Source: Siphonodentalium dalli
Lineage: Eukaryota > Mollusca > Scaphopoda > Gadilida > Siphonodentaliidae
DNA: 64,000 bases
Direction: 5' to 3'
Assembly (NCBI GenBank): GCA_032622095.1
Contig: CP136062.1
Span: forward strand, 18,915,739 to 18,979,738
Made by a program: the position numbers and the translations under genes. Below are positions 1 through 11,288 of the stretch, piece by piece. The number at the start of each line of letters is the position of its first letter. The stretch's first letter is position 1. The notes beneath the pieces are model-generated. The model was not told the DNA's origin. It did no database searches and saw only the letters and a program-made list of their open reading frames with translations.

Positions 1-202
1 ACCACTCTTGTCGACTGAGCATCCCGTCAGTGGTACCCACCCTTACGAGATGGTCAAAGTGCCCGTCGGACGTCAGACTTCGCAAGAAGCGGACAGTCAG
101 CCAGTAAGTCGGGACCACTCGTCCTCCTCAGGCTGCGAACCCATACAGTGGAAGTCCCGTCAGGTGCGTGTGCTGCCATCGGAGACGTATATCACCGTAT
201 GA
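1..202 (+). CDS. Possible terminal exon of an unidentified gene (5' part outside window)
   Basis: The frame is open from the left edge of the window to a TGA at 200-202. Base composition is clearly more GC-rich than the AT-rich DNA that follows, which suggests coding sequence. The visible peptide (about 66 residues) is polar, rich in Ser, Gln, Glu and Pro, with no membrane segment or domain that I recognise, so it looks like a disordered C-terminal tail. It ends in ETYITV, which contains a Y-x-x-hydrophobic motif and a hydrophobic-x-hydrophobic end of the class II PDZ-ligand type; both readings are inference from very short motifs. No acceptor site is needed inside the window. It could also be a chance open frame. 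Confidence 0.4.
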   Translation, partial: PLLSTEHPVSGTHPYEMVKVPVGRQTSQEADSQPVSRDHSSSSGCEPIQWKSRQVRVLPSETYITV

Positions 203-239
203 GCTCGATCAAAGCATAGCGACCCCGTCCACCACCAAC

Positions 240-258
240 GGGGGGGGGGGGGGGGGGG
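240..258. repeat. Poly-G tract
   Basis: A run of 19 G residues just downstream of the possible terminal exon. Such homopolymers are often misassembled in length. Confidence 0.9.
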
Positions 259-310
259 CAGATACTACACTTTGATTCCAGTACTGATCTATTGAGAGGT
301 ATAACAATAG

Positions 311-1205
311 TCTGTGCTATATGTCTGTATAACTATATATATAGTTCATATTTGATGAAATACACTTCAACTATTGTGGAAATATAGAATATACGTTTGT
401 GCTATATGTCTGTATAACTATATATATAGTTCATATTTGATGAAATACACTTCAACTATTGTGGAAATATAGAATATACGTTTGTGCTATATGTCTGTAT
501 AACTATATATATAGTTCATATTTGATGAAATACACTTCAACTATTGTGGAAATATAGAATATACGTTTGTGCTATATGTCTGTATAGCTATATATATAGT
601 TCATATTTGATGAAATACACCTTCAACTATTGTGGAAATATAGAATATACGTTTGTGCTATATGTCTGTATAACTATATATATAGTTCATATTTGATGAA
701 ATACACTTCAACTATTGTGGAAATATAGAATATACGTCTGTGCTATATGTCTGTATAACTATATATATAGTTCATATTTGATGAAATACACTTCAACTAT
801 TGTGGAAATATAGAATATACGTTTGTGCTATATGTCTGTATAGCTATATATATAGTTCATATTTGATGAAATACACCTTCAACTATTGTGGAAATATAGA
901 ATATACGTTTGTGCTATATGTCTGTATAACTATATATATAGTTCATATTTGATGAAATACACTTCAACTATTGTGGAAATATAGAATATACGTTTGTGCT
1001 ATATGTCTGTATAACTATATATATAGTTAATTTTTGATGAAATATTCTTCAACTATTGTGGAAATATAGAATATACGTTTGTGCTATATGTCTGTATAAC
1101 TATATATATAGTTCATTTTTGATTAAATACACTTCAACTATTGTGGAAATATAGAATATACGTTTGTGGTATATGTCTGTATAACTATATATATAGTTCA
1201 TTTTT
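311..1205. repeat. 85-bp tandem array, about 10.5 copies
   Basis: The unit start recurs at 85 or 86 bp spacing (for example positions 316, 401, 486, 571, 657, 742, 827, 913, 998, 1083, 1168). Copies are nearly identical; the 86-bp copies carry one extra C, and the last two or three copies are more diverged. Each unit contains the perfect 16-bp palindrome AACTATATATATAGTT. No ORF is conserved. Confidence 0.95.
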
Positions 1206-1315
1206 CCGAGATGTATGTGGTGTCATGGAATAAGAACCTTTTATCCCAATAGTGTAGTATTTGATGTGGTACGCCAATTATAATATATATAGAATATGTA
1301 GTCCAATAGACTAAT

Positions 1316-1743
1316 GGCAAATCCCCGAGCGGACACAAACCGTTTAAGCGATGTCCGATAGTACATAAAATGTTATATTTATTGTTATATGTTTCCCGGA
1401 TCTAGGATAAACTTCCTTTCCCCAATGACTGTATTGATAGGGTTAATTGTATAGTGGTAAGCACTATGTATGGGAGAGATGTATAATGCGATGAATACGA
1501 GCGTACACGCATAAATAACAAGACCATATACCTAAATGGTTATGACTGGTAGCAACCATAGTATAAGTGAGGGATGATCAAACGAGTATCATTCGATAGT
1601 AAAAAATAGTATGATACCCGCCATAGACAAAGGTATCGTGGTATCTCAGACACATATATGGACACATGATACCACCGACACTAGAAAATAACTACCAGTT
1701 CTCGGGAGCGAGGACTTCACTTCTCCTGGAACCTTCCTACCAG

Positions 1744-1791
<48 letters not shown>

Positions 1792-1805
1792 CTATATATA
1801 TATAG

Positions 1806-1845
<40 letters not shown>

Positions 1846-2030
1846 CATGTATGCATAGTGCTTACCGGATAAGACTTAAACAAAAATACAAGTTATCAAA
1901 ACTTCTGGACTCCTCATTTTGTTGCCAATCTACCTTCTCCACTAGACTACGGGAGAGCGACAGAAGTAACTACATATTTTATTTATTCATCGCTCAAAAC
2001 TTGCCTTCCGTGGGGGAATTCTGTAATTTG
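1316..2030. repeat. Dispersed repeat family A, copy 1
   Basis: Long stretches match 19230-19800 in the same orientation, including the block TTGATAGGGTTAATTGTATA and the later block around CATAGTGCTTACCGG. This copy is split by a TA microsatellite. It has no coding capacity that I can see and is probably an old transposon fragment of unknown class. Confidence 0.7.
1744..1845. repeat. (TA)n microsatellite
   Basis: About 100 bp of alternating TA with two GC interruptions (AGCT). It lies inside dispersed repeat A and is absent from the second copy of that repeat. Confidence 0.95.
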
Positions 2031-2920
2031 CCTGAATTGTCGTATACAACTAGGCGTACAGAGATTATGGAATGGGGATGTCCAAATAAATAGTCTCTGC
2101 TTTCAGATTGTGAATACACTCGAGCCAATTAATTTCAATATATGTTGCACACATAACGGCTTTTCCGTTGCAATATAGTGTGATTTCCGACAGATGCTGT
2201 ATATGTGTTAAAATGACATTTAAAGAGGGAATTTATGCGAGAAAAAATTATTTTCTGAAGTGATCAAAGGCCGTTTTTATCTATAAAAAAAAGTCCTTCG
2301 CTCAAATGGAGCCACCTTGCGATCGGGAAATGGATATGTACAATTTATATTTACGTTTATTGCTGTGGGGAAACCGTCTATTCGGTCTGAAAACTTGTTT
2401 TGATGGTGTTGTTTTGATTCTTCTGTAGTATTTATGTTCTAAAAATTGAATTTTCGTCTTGGCGAAAGCAACTTCCGATTATATGTTTGTACGATTTAGC
2501 CACTGTGATATTAGCTAGATCGTCAATAGCCTACTACACTGATAACATATATTGGATATATTTTTGTGTACTCTACTACATGTATAACACCACATTACTA
2601 TGGGTATAACAACTTTCTACAATAGATAAAACACTTTCTACTATAGGTATATACATGTATAACTTCCGACGAATTCCTCAATGGAAAATGATCTACCTAC
2701 ATTATAGTTGGGAATAATAAGATACGAAAATTTAATTAAGTTTTGAAGAACAATTATGGGGTTGTTTATAGGATGGTATAAAGGATGGCCAATTCCTGAT
2801 CGGGTGGTCACCAGTATTATAAAATGGGTTGCGGGGTTCGTTTCTAAAAAAAACTGTTGAAAAATTGTGATTCTTATACCACTAACATCGTGGACTTAAT
2901 AAATCGAGTTGATATTTATA
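2031..2920. other. AT-rich intergenic DNA, nothing recognised
   Basis: No convincing ORF, RNA gene or clear repeat was found here; short open frames are at chance level. Confidence 0.6.
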
Positions 2921-2924
2921 GATT

Positions 2925-3260
2925 ACGCTCGGATCCACCCGGGGTCTCCCGGGTTCTTTTAGACAATATCGACATTAAAGGGGTTAATAAAACCGGCGCT
3001 GGATAACACAGCAAGTATATTTTCACAACGTACATGTATACATCCTACTACCACAAGGTATCATAGCATAATGTCTGCATGGCCATTAGTCATCAATATA
3101 TAGTGCGATCGGACCTCTTGGTCCGCCTGGGTTCTTTTACGACAATATCGGCATTTAAAGTCTTTATAAAACCGGCGGTGAATGGCACAAGTAAATTTTC
3201 ACAACATATGCTTAGTATGTATCATACCACCACAAGGTATCATTCTATATTGTCCATGTG
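2925..3260. repeat. Diverged direct duplication, about 175-bp spacing
   Basis: The segment from about 2925 to 3070 is repeated, diverged, at about 3102-3245. Shared landmarks in the same order are GGGTTCTTTTA, GACAATATCG, AATAAAACCGGCG-like, TTTTCACAAC and CCACAAGGTATCAT. A further partial copy may start near 3262. Confidence 0.75.
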
Positions 3261-3539
3261 CCCACTGGTACGCCCGCGCTTGTCTGGGCTCTTCTGATCT
3301 GCATATACTACAATAAGTAACATTTTAATGCCCCTTGGCGGTTTGCGCTCCAACACTACACCTAATAGTATTAGCTTTTTAAAATGCTCCAGGTATCGAA
3401 ATAAGTTAATAAATATTTGTTGAACTACCTTTCGACGAGGATTATATGTCACAGAAAGACGCATTGAAGTCCTAAAAAATACAAATTTGAAAACGATGTT
3501 CGGGTCTCAAACAAAAACAGCCATTTGCATGGAACAGAC

Positions 3540-3625
3540 AAGAGCATTCCGTGGTAGTCTATTCCAGATATGTAGAAATAAAAAGCGTTCCGTATTAGTC
3601 TATTTCAGATATGTAGAAATAAATA
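3540..3625. repeat. Two-copy direct repeat of about 43 bp
   Basis: The stretch containing TCTATTCCAGATATGTAGAA is followed at once by a second copy. The rest of 3264-4189 shows nothing recognisable. Confidence 0.75.
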
Positions 3626-4189
3626 GATAGAACTACACAAGTGTGTGAACTGGCTAACGGAATTACACGAGTGTATTGTGACGCGATGTTAAAACTAGAA
3701 CCGGAGGATCGAGTTTTACCTCGTGGTACGACAAACAAGTGCAATAACGGTAACATGTTCACACAACTGTTTTGTTCTATGTTTATTGCACACTCTGGAA
3801 ATTGTAGCTTGTAATACTAAAATTAAGGTTGATATTGTTTATTTAATAGAACATAATAGAACAAGCGTGTGCTTAATGTTGGCTATACCTAAAAATTTAG
3901 TGAAGAACATGTCTGTTAAAGTTGATGTCGCCAATGGCGTTTTTTGATGTAATCGGTTTGTATTGTTCAAGAACAATACACAATTTTTTATTTAACGTTT
4001 TGAAATCGTCTGTAATATGCTGTATTTCGCACATATAAGGCATTATGTATGCAATATAGAGCGTTTATATTTCACTGTGCGAAACATTGAAAACATTTGG
4101 AAACTGGCGATGAGCATTTGAATTCGTGTATTTGTCAACCTATCTTAAACCCCCTTCCAAATTAATGTGGAAGCTCAATGAACCATGTC

Positions 4190-4555
4190 CATTTAAATGG
4201 GTCCTGTATACTAAATGTATGGGACCATCTCCTTTTATACTCAACAGAATATATGCAACAAATGAATGGATTTTAGCCATGGGTTAGTAAAAACAACACT
4301 GAGTCTCGTGTGCTCTATGAACGACACAAACATGCAACATGCTTATTGTAATGTCAATTAGTGTATGGCTTAATGCAGTCATAAATTCATTTTCTTTTCA
4401 TTATAATTTGCATGTTGTTTGTATCGTCCATATTGTACACGATTGTATTTTTCACTAAGCCATGGCTCAAATTCATTCATTTGTTCTGTTGAGTATAAAA
4501 GGAGATGGTCCCATACATGGCTGGAGTTAGTGTACGGTACCCTTTTATCACATTG
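4190..4555. mobile_element. Foldback (MITE-like) element
   Basis: Long imperfect inverted repeats: the left arm from about 4190 (core GGGACCATCTCCTTTTATAC near 4220) pairs with the right arm ending near 4550 (reverse complement of the same core at 4490-4512). Pairing continues inward through blocks containing CCATGG and the ATGCAACAT/GTTG region. The spacer is AT-rich and non-coding. No clear target-site duplication was seen. Confidence 0.75.
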
Positions 4556-4614
4556 AGGAGTAAATATGGTTTTAGATTAAAATTGTTAGAGTGGCATTCT
4601 CACTAGTTGCATTC

Positions 4615-4690
4615 ATTTGTGGGAAATATTCAGATAATATGTTCAACAAATGATCGTTTGATGAACTTATTATCTGAACATTTCCTAAAG
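4615..4690. repeat. Hairpin-forming inverted repeat
   Basis: GGAAATATTCAGATAATATG pairs with a downstream reverse-complement copy near 4665-4686, with a short loop. It is adjacent to the foldback element and may be a separate small element. Confidence 0.65.
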
Positions 4691-4796
4691 GAATTACTCG
4701 TCAATGCGTATTTGGTATAGAAAAGTGCAGCACTTTTTAGTTATATATTTGTATTAACTTACCGTGAATTATAAATAATGGTAGCACCAGGAAGAC

Positions 4797-5330
4797 GTTC
4801 ATGAATATATCCATACAGTCAGGCACAAACTATAAGGTGAATATCTCTCTACAGTCAGGCACAAAATATAAGGTGAATATGTATGTACAGTCAGGCACAA
4901 ACTACAAGTAAAGGTAAATAACTCCGTACAGTTAGACACACATTAATGAATATCGTATCTCCGTACAGTCAGACACAAATTCATGAATATCTTATTTCCG
5001 TACAGACAGACTAAAATTCATGAATATCTCGGTATAGTCAGACTTAAATTCACGAATATCTCCGTGCAGTCAGACTCAAATTGATGAATATAATCGTACA
5101 GTCAGACACACATTCATGAATATCTCCGAACATGCAGACTCAAATTCTCGAAAATGTCTCAGACTAATTCTAATCGTATAGCCTCGAAACGTAGACTAAT
5201 TCTAATCGTATAGCCTCTAAACGTAGCACCAGTCATAGTGTTCTGCGATAGCGCGCATTAAACTCACAAAACTACATCGTCATCCATATATATAAGGTGA
5301 ATATCACCCACAGTCAGACACAAATTCTCC
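4797..5330. repeat. Degenerate tandem array, about 43-bp unit
   Basis: About nine diverged copies of a unit containing TACAGTCAGACACAAATTCA and TGAATATCTC run from 4797 to 5160, with an outlying copy near 5290-5330. Between them a 32-bp unit (ACTAATTCTAATCGTATAGC) is duplicated at about 5160-5225. Confidence 0.8.
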
Positions 5331-5990
5331 GAGATAATGCAGACCAAGACAAGTCGTATAACCTCACATTAGCACCAGGTACAGTGTTCCCATAAAAGTT
5401 TGTTATAACCACTGAGTCCTTGTGGCATCTATATACAAGCGTAATACTCCCTGGTTCGTCCGCACTACACGGTCTGACATTCCAATCGAAGACTTTTAAA
5501 TCTCGTGGACACACCCGCCGATTCCTATTCGATTTATCGATCGGCAGCCACATATGCTATACATTCTTCAGATTATAGAATATATTTTGAACGTTTGTTT
5601 AAAGTGATGTTAAACGACTTTTCGGAGAGTAGTTATTTTCATATATACATTGTATATCCAAAACGGCGTTATTTAAAAAAAAAAGCAAATGACATGCATA
5701 TGGAATCTCGCAACAGTATAGTTTATTCTTATAGTTTATTCTTGTTGATAACAAGAAAACCTATGTCAGAAATGGTAACGCGCTCAAGACCATATAATAT
5801 ATACCCATGATTGGAATTATAGAATATAAAATATATTGGTTTCAAATAACAATAACAACCAGCACCTAATTAACGAACCGGCGGCCGACTCGACCGTTGC
5901 CGATCACAACCCCCAGTGGGCTGCAGAACGAAAAATGTCTATAAAAGTTGAAATATAAGCCTTATAAATTATCTTTTTCATTTCTTTTAT
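5331..5990. other. Unassigned DNA with short open frames
   Basis: There are short open frames on both strands (79 aa minus, 101 aa plus), mutually overlapping and without recognisable domains or splice signals. I do not support a gene here. Confidence 0.5.
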
Positions 5991-5997
5991 TTGTAAT

Positions 5998-6545
5998 TGA
6001 CATAGCTTGTCACAAACCAAAAAATCACATTATTGACATTGTGAGATAACTACCCATTATAATCTCACAACTTGATTCAAACTATACGAATGTCCCAATA
6101 TATAAAACCCCAAACTCAGATATTCGTGTTCGGTTCTTAACGAAACCTCACACGTCTTACTCCCAGCGAAGACATACACACAATGAAGATGGCTCCCAAA
6201 TATGGTCAAGGGAGATGACCATAACGGTGGAACCAATCCCGATGTGTATTGCCAAACGCCTCATCTAATATGCATCCCAAATAGTATATAAGAAACAACC
6301 ACATCCCATCACATCATGCTTTCACTAGACTCATCTCATCTCGAGGTTATATCCAGGCATCATTCACACCAGGCAACACCCATTCGGGGACATCACTTCG
6401 CGGCGACTCTTGATCATTATATTTGTACACACTGCATATCTTATTCACAACATAATAAAGACTTGTACCTACTATATCTATGTGTTCATTACCTCACAAC
6501 ATAATGTAAAGGACAATAAACGAAATTGAAATTCCCAACTACACC
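5998..6545 (+). other. Possible solo LTR or promoter-like block
   Basis: A TATA-like motif (TATATAAG near 6285) is followed by a pyrimidine/CA-rich leader and, about 165 bp later, by AATAAAG (about 6452), the spacing expected of an LTR's promoter and poly(A) signal. Neither the TG...CA ends nor a target-site duplication could be fixed, and there is no internal retroelement coding region nearby. This is a weak suggestion only. Confidence 0.2.
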
Positions 6546-7467
6546 TTTTACCGGACTCGGCCTCCGGGTCGCAGTTCGACTTTTAATCCTCCCAAAAATT
6601 CCCATTCTATAAATAAAACCCACAGCGCCCAGGCGAAACAAGAACTTGTACATTAGTATACACGCGGAGCACGAAATGATGCGATGAAAGACTGAAAGTC
6701 ACATGATAACAAATCACATAGAAGCACACAATAAACAACAGTGTACACAAATAGAGAATTCACGGATCGGTTTATAGAATGGAGATTCCATCAAACAGGT
6801 GCAGTCTACACACATATGGACGTACACTGTTAGAACAATGCCTGTCGTTTTAAGGGTGTCATACCGCACAACATCGCTGCCAACATTGGACCGTTAAACA
6901 TACGGTCAGGCTGTAGCATGTTCGATGGTACAAAACTGTTTCAGTAACTGACAGACTGTAACCAGTAACGGTCAGACCGTTGCATTTTTACGGTTCAACA
7001 CCGTTTAATTAATATCAAGACCGTAACTAATAACGGTCGAACGAATGGTATTTTGTACGGGTCGATATTTTTTTGCTTTTAATATGCTAATATTTACCCA
7101 AGAATTAGCCCGTGGTGACAATATGCTTTCCCGGTAGGCATTACGATTCATATGTTTTAGAATTTAGAATTCTTCCATTTCGAAATATTGCTGTAAATAA
7201 AAGACGATAATAGCTGAAAAGCCCAACCTTAAGTTACGAGTAATACTAATTGCAACCAATTTAAAACATATGAATCGGACATGCCCTTTTAAGACATAAA
7301 GGAAGAAAGCTACATGTATCACAGTTAAAACTCAAATTTATGTATATGTTAAAGTAAACATCTTAATGGCACACTTTTCGGTAACATGTAAGGAGTGAAA
7401 TTATCCAGTCACTTGTAAACACAGTTTATGTTTTAGCAGGTGAATGCGTACATCACGACAAAATATC
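6546..7467. other. Intergenic DNA; ACGGT-rich degenerate repeat at 6850-7060
   Basis: The motif ACGGT(C/T) and its complement recur about every 40-60 bp between 6850 and 7060, suggesting a decayed tandem array. Nothing else was recognised. Confidence 0.45.
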
Positions 7468-8544
7468 AGTAACAGCTAATTGGGATTGAAACCTTCAAGA
7501 CAACAGCGAAGCCCGTAATAACTGTGCTTGATGACTTGGCGACAACGTTCTCCTATAGTCCCACATTTGTCAATGCAATTTTATTGCATGATGCATCAAA
7601 CTGTGTATACTAGATTAATATCACGACACTTATAGTATCCATCTCAGTGGGTCAGCCAAAGGTAGTTTGATAAGAACATCCAACCAATAATGGACTCCCG
7701 GTTCGTAAATTTTCGCAATAGCTTGGCGATAACATTGCGAATAATAACAATGTCTCATATCCGCACGTTTCAATGGAAATTGATGAACATGGGGTAAATC
7801 GGTCCGTGTAATTGTAGTAGTTGTACTCGTAAGTTTGAATTGTTTAGATATGTAATCATCCATCACTGCGCGGCATCAGTTCATTGTTTACTATATTTCT
7901 GGTTTTGAAATCGAAGATCTTGTGAATTACTCTGGTGCGTACAGTATATCTTTACACATGTGCAAATGTACATATATGTGCTTCGAAACTCTGAACACTG
8001 TCAACTGGATTGAATGGACAAGTTAAAAAAACTTTCAACACTGTCAACATTCTAATAGTAATACTAGCAGAGCTATGTTTTGTTGTTGATATTATTTTCA
8101 CTAGTTGTCGACATCGATCGAGCTCTTGTGAATTATTCTAGCGCGTGTACCTGTATCATCGTGTCAGTAAATGAATCTGTGTTTTGATAGTTAAAGCACT
8201 GTCAATTTCAACATGAACACTGAGACGATTGAAGTAAAGTCATAGCCGAATACTCCGTATCCTCGAAGTGGCAGCCTCGAAGACAACCCAGTTGTTACAA
8301 TTTAGTGGAAAATATCAATGGTTAAGCCGGTTTTCGCAGATTTAGAACTTGTCCGTTCATATGTGAACCGAAGTCAGACAGTATATATTAACCTTAGTCC
8401 ACAACTGTATAGGTCACATTTTCCCAAATAATAACAATAGCGTGTGCAGGGCCGGCGATGACATTGCAAAATGACGAAAGAAAACTCGTGAGTGATAAAA
8501 ATAACGTAATTTAATTACGGACTCAAGACAAGACGTGTCCGGAA

Positions 8545-8805
8545 TGCATTGCACAGAATGAATATACCGGATCATTGAACTGAATAGAAACAATTAATAA
8601 TACATATTAAATATCAGCAGAGTCAGATGCAGTCGCGACTTAATCACACCTTAGTTACTAAGGTTAATATTTTCGTGATTCAGTCATGCCGTGAAAACTC
8701 AATCGTATATTTATCGGCGACATATTATATACGGCAATGACTCCATACAGTATGACTGAATCTTACTCTGCTGATATTTAATATGTATATAATATCGCAT
8801 TCATT
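8545..8805. mobile_element. Nested inverted-repeat element
   Basis: CAGAATGAAT and CATATTAAATATCAGCAGAG near the left end are matched by their reverse complements near 8765-8805. It sits in the spacer of the 2.5-kb inverted repeat. Its middle (about 8690-8770) reappears inverted at 11155-11245. Confidence 0.7.
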
Positions 8806-8961
8806 CTGTGTTAATCGGGTCGGTACGTATATGGACGAGTACGTAATTCACCGGGGTTACGTACCTGCTTTATCACTCAAATTATTGTCTCCCCATTTTG
8901 TGGCGGATTTATGCTGACATTTTTATTTCGATAAAATCACTGAAATCAAAGTTATTTAGAC

Positions 8962-9384
8962 GTGATATTGGCGTCGAACGAACTAAAAGAGACGACATAT
9001 TACATAAATAACAACCATGGCGTTATATATTGGGAGAGCGGATACAATCAGGATAAAAGAGAAGATAGGAAAATAATCTTCGAAAACATTGATTCATCGT
9101 GTATTGTTGAACTAATTATTCAGCTGCTTTCAACAAGTGGACAATTTGTCAATAATAGCTTGAACCTTTATTCTACATGTGAAAGAACGGCGCCTGAAAT
9201 ATCTGAGCTGCCAAAATTAGATGTGTGCCCGATGACTCATTCAAGGCTACATGTACATGTACAGTACATACAGTGTGGTGAACGTTTTTCGCAGTGGCAT
9301 TGTGGACGAGTACCCCAAGTTGAAGTTCATTCCGGGCTTGGTTTGGTGATCGAGACTGTTACCTGTTACTGGCACATTTACTGA
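8962..9384 (+). CDS. Hypothetical 140-aa open frame inside the inverted-repeat element
   Basis: A TTG/ATG-class open frame of 140 codons crosses the inner edge of the right arm. The product has no domain I recognise, no signal peptide and no membrane segment; it contains several Cys and His in its second half (around residues 90-125). Composition is AT-biased like the surroundings. It may be a remnant of element-encoded coding sequence or a chance frame. Confidence 0.2.
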   Translation: MILASNELKETTYYINNNHGVIYWESGYNQDKREDRKIIFENIDSSCIVELIIQLLSTSGQFVNNSLNLYSTCERTAPEISELPKLDVCPMTHSRLHVHVQYIQCGERFSQWHCGRVPQVEVHSGLGLVIETVTCYWHIY

Positions 9385-10153
9385 CACACGAGGATACAGG
9401 TACAATTAATACAAGCTTCGATGTCAAGCAATAGTGACAATAATAACAACGACTCAACGAGCAGTTATTAATATTAGAATGTTGAAAATGCAGTTGACAG
9501 TGTTCAGAATCTGATTGTTTCAGAGCACATGCATGTACATTTACAAGAGAGGATATACATGTACCGTACTGTGTGCACCAGTGTACATATAATTCAATGT
9601 TAACAAAAACACCGTAAACAATGAACTGATGCCGCGTAGTGATGGATGATCACATATCTACAATTCCATCTTTACAATTGCCCGACCAATTCATCCCGTG
9701 TTTATCAATTTTCATTGAAACGTGTGGATATGAGACATTGTCATTATTCGCCATGTTATCGTCAAGTTACCGGTATTACGACAATTTACAGGGAGTACAC
9801 TATTATTGGTTGGATGTTCTTATCAAACTATCTGTGGCTGATTCACTGATATTTCATGGAAAATGTGCGACTACATGAGAACATTGTCGCCAAGTCATAG
9901 CGCACAGTTATTATGGGATCTGCTGTTGTCTTGAAGGTTCCAATCCCAACTAGCTGTTATTGATAGTTACTGTACCAGTCAAAATAAGTGGTATATTAAG
10001 CATGCTATTTTCGCAAGTGGAAACGCTTATAAGCATGTCGCTTGTGATATTATTGCAATATTTTGCGCTTAATATGGTGACACTTTGCACTCAAAATTGT
10101 GACATTTAAATAAAAAAACATTCATTTGTTAAATAGAGGTTATCACCACTATG

Positions 10154-10285
10154 CATGTGTGGATATGCATGCTTGTATCAAGCCAAGGCGGTGTTCCTGA
10201 AATTATTGTGACGAGCCTAAAGGCAAGTCACGATGTTTGTCGGAAACTCCGCCGTGGCTTGATACAAGCGTTCAGTTCCACAAAT
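10154..10285. repeat. Long hairpin with about 55-bp arms
   Basis: GCTTGTATCAAGCCA (about 10170) pairs with TGGCTTGATACAAGC (about 10257-10271); pairing extends inward and outward with mismatches to TGTGTGG/CCACA. The loop is about 15 nt. It could be a tiny foldback element or a precursor-like hairpin; nothing shows transcription. Confidence 0.7.
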
Positions 10286-10905
10286 AGTGGTGAAGATATT
10301 TATCTTACAATTTTTATTCTAAAAAACTCTTCATTTCCTCCGATTTAATCTTCTACATGTATGTTGGTCGCTCGTTATCATTTTAATGTAAGCATAACAT
10401 TTTGTTTCAATTTGAAACAATTATCGACCAGATATTGAATGTATATTCAATGCATATTCTGTGAGAAAATGTAATACCAGTCCAATGCATCGATATAAAT
10501 AGATGTGCCTTCAATACTCTTGATGTCATGCAACTTATTTGTGTAGGTAATGATTCTTATCTGACAATTGTTGTAATATTTCATTTGTGATCAAAAACCA
10601 ACGTTAATGTTTCAAAACGTACACATTTTGTATCAGCCATCTGCATTTTCGCTTGCATCAAAGGAAAATATGCTTAATTTGTAATTTGTAAGTTAATCAT
10701 ATTAATTTTATCTGGTGTGTGATGAACAATTTTCTTTCAAGATAAAACATTGTTTATATTTTCTAATTATTTCAGTAGTTAATAAAATTTATGTTGATAA
10801 GTCATTATTTTCAGTTATTTTAATCTGCAGTTGCGATGTTCAGCCGAGGTTGCAGGGCTATGATACCCCCAATAATTAGGCCCAATTTACATGTACTAAT
10901 GGATA
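10286..10905. other. AT-rich DNA, nothing recognised
   Basis: No ORF, RNA gene or structured repeat was found. Confidence 0.6.
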
Positions 10906-11105
10906 GAGTGATGCCTTAGTCAAGCCTTAGTTATTTCTGACTAAGGCCTTAGTTAATTCTGACTAAGGCCTTAGTTAATTCTGACTAAGGCCTTAGTTAT
11001 TTCTGACTAATGCCTTAGTCATTTTTGACTAAGGCCTTAGTCAGAAATGACTAAGGCCCACCTTAGTCATTTCTGACTAAGATAAGTTAGTTAGTTTTGA
11101 GACGG
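10906..11105. repeat. 22-bp palindromic tandem array
   Basis: About eight copies of a unit based on GACTAAGGCCTTAGTTA, each with a perfect inverted centre (CTAAGGCCTTAG). The copies drift at the right end, where the orientation signal becomes ambiguous because the unit is nearly its own complement. Confidence 0.9.
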
Positions 11106-11154
11106 GGGGTTCTGACTAAGGTAACTTAGTTACTTTTAACTAAGTTTTTTTCCC

Positions 11155-11245
11155 AGTACGTACTGTATGGAGTCACTGCCGTATATAATTTGGTCGCCGA
11201 TAAATATACTGTTGAATTTTGACGGCATGAACTTGGAAGCACGGA
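11155..11245. repeat. Inverted copy of the 8690-8770 segment
   Basis: The block with TACTGTATGGAGTCA, TGCCGTATATAAT and TCGCCGATAAATATAC is the diverged reverse complement of part of the nested inverted-repeat element near 8690-8770. It marks a dispersed family. Confidence 0.65.
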
Positions 11246-11288
11246 ACCTATATCTAATACATTTCGGCGGGTAAAATTAACACCTGTA

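Larger units (their letters stand above)
7468..9972. mobile_element. 2.5-kb inverted-repeat element
   Basis: The left arm (about 7468-8173) is matched in reverse complement by the right arm (about 9368-9972). Paired landmarks, outer to inner, include CAGTAACAGCTAATTGGGAT, GACTTGGCGACAACGTTCTC, GGTTGGATGTTCTTATCAAA (as complement), ATGTCTCATATCC, GATGGATGAT and the block around CTGAACACTGTCAACTG. Arms are diverged (roughly 75-85% by eye). The interior holds a second inverted repeat and a 140-codon open frame. The structure fits a non-autonomous or decayed DNA transposon; no target-site duplication was identified. Confidence 0.8.
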
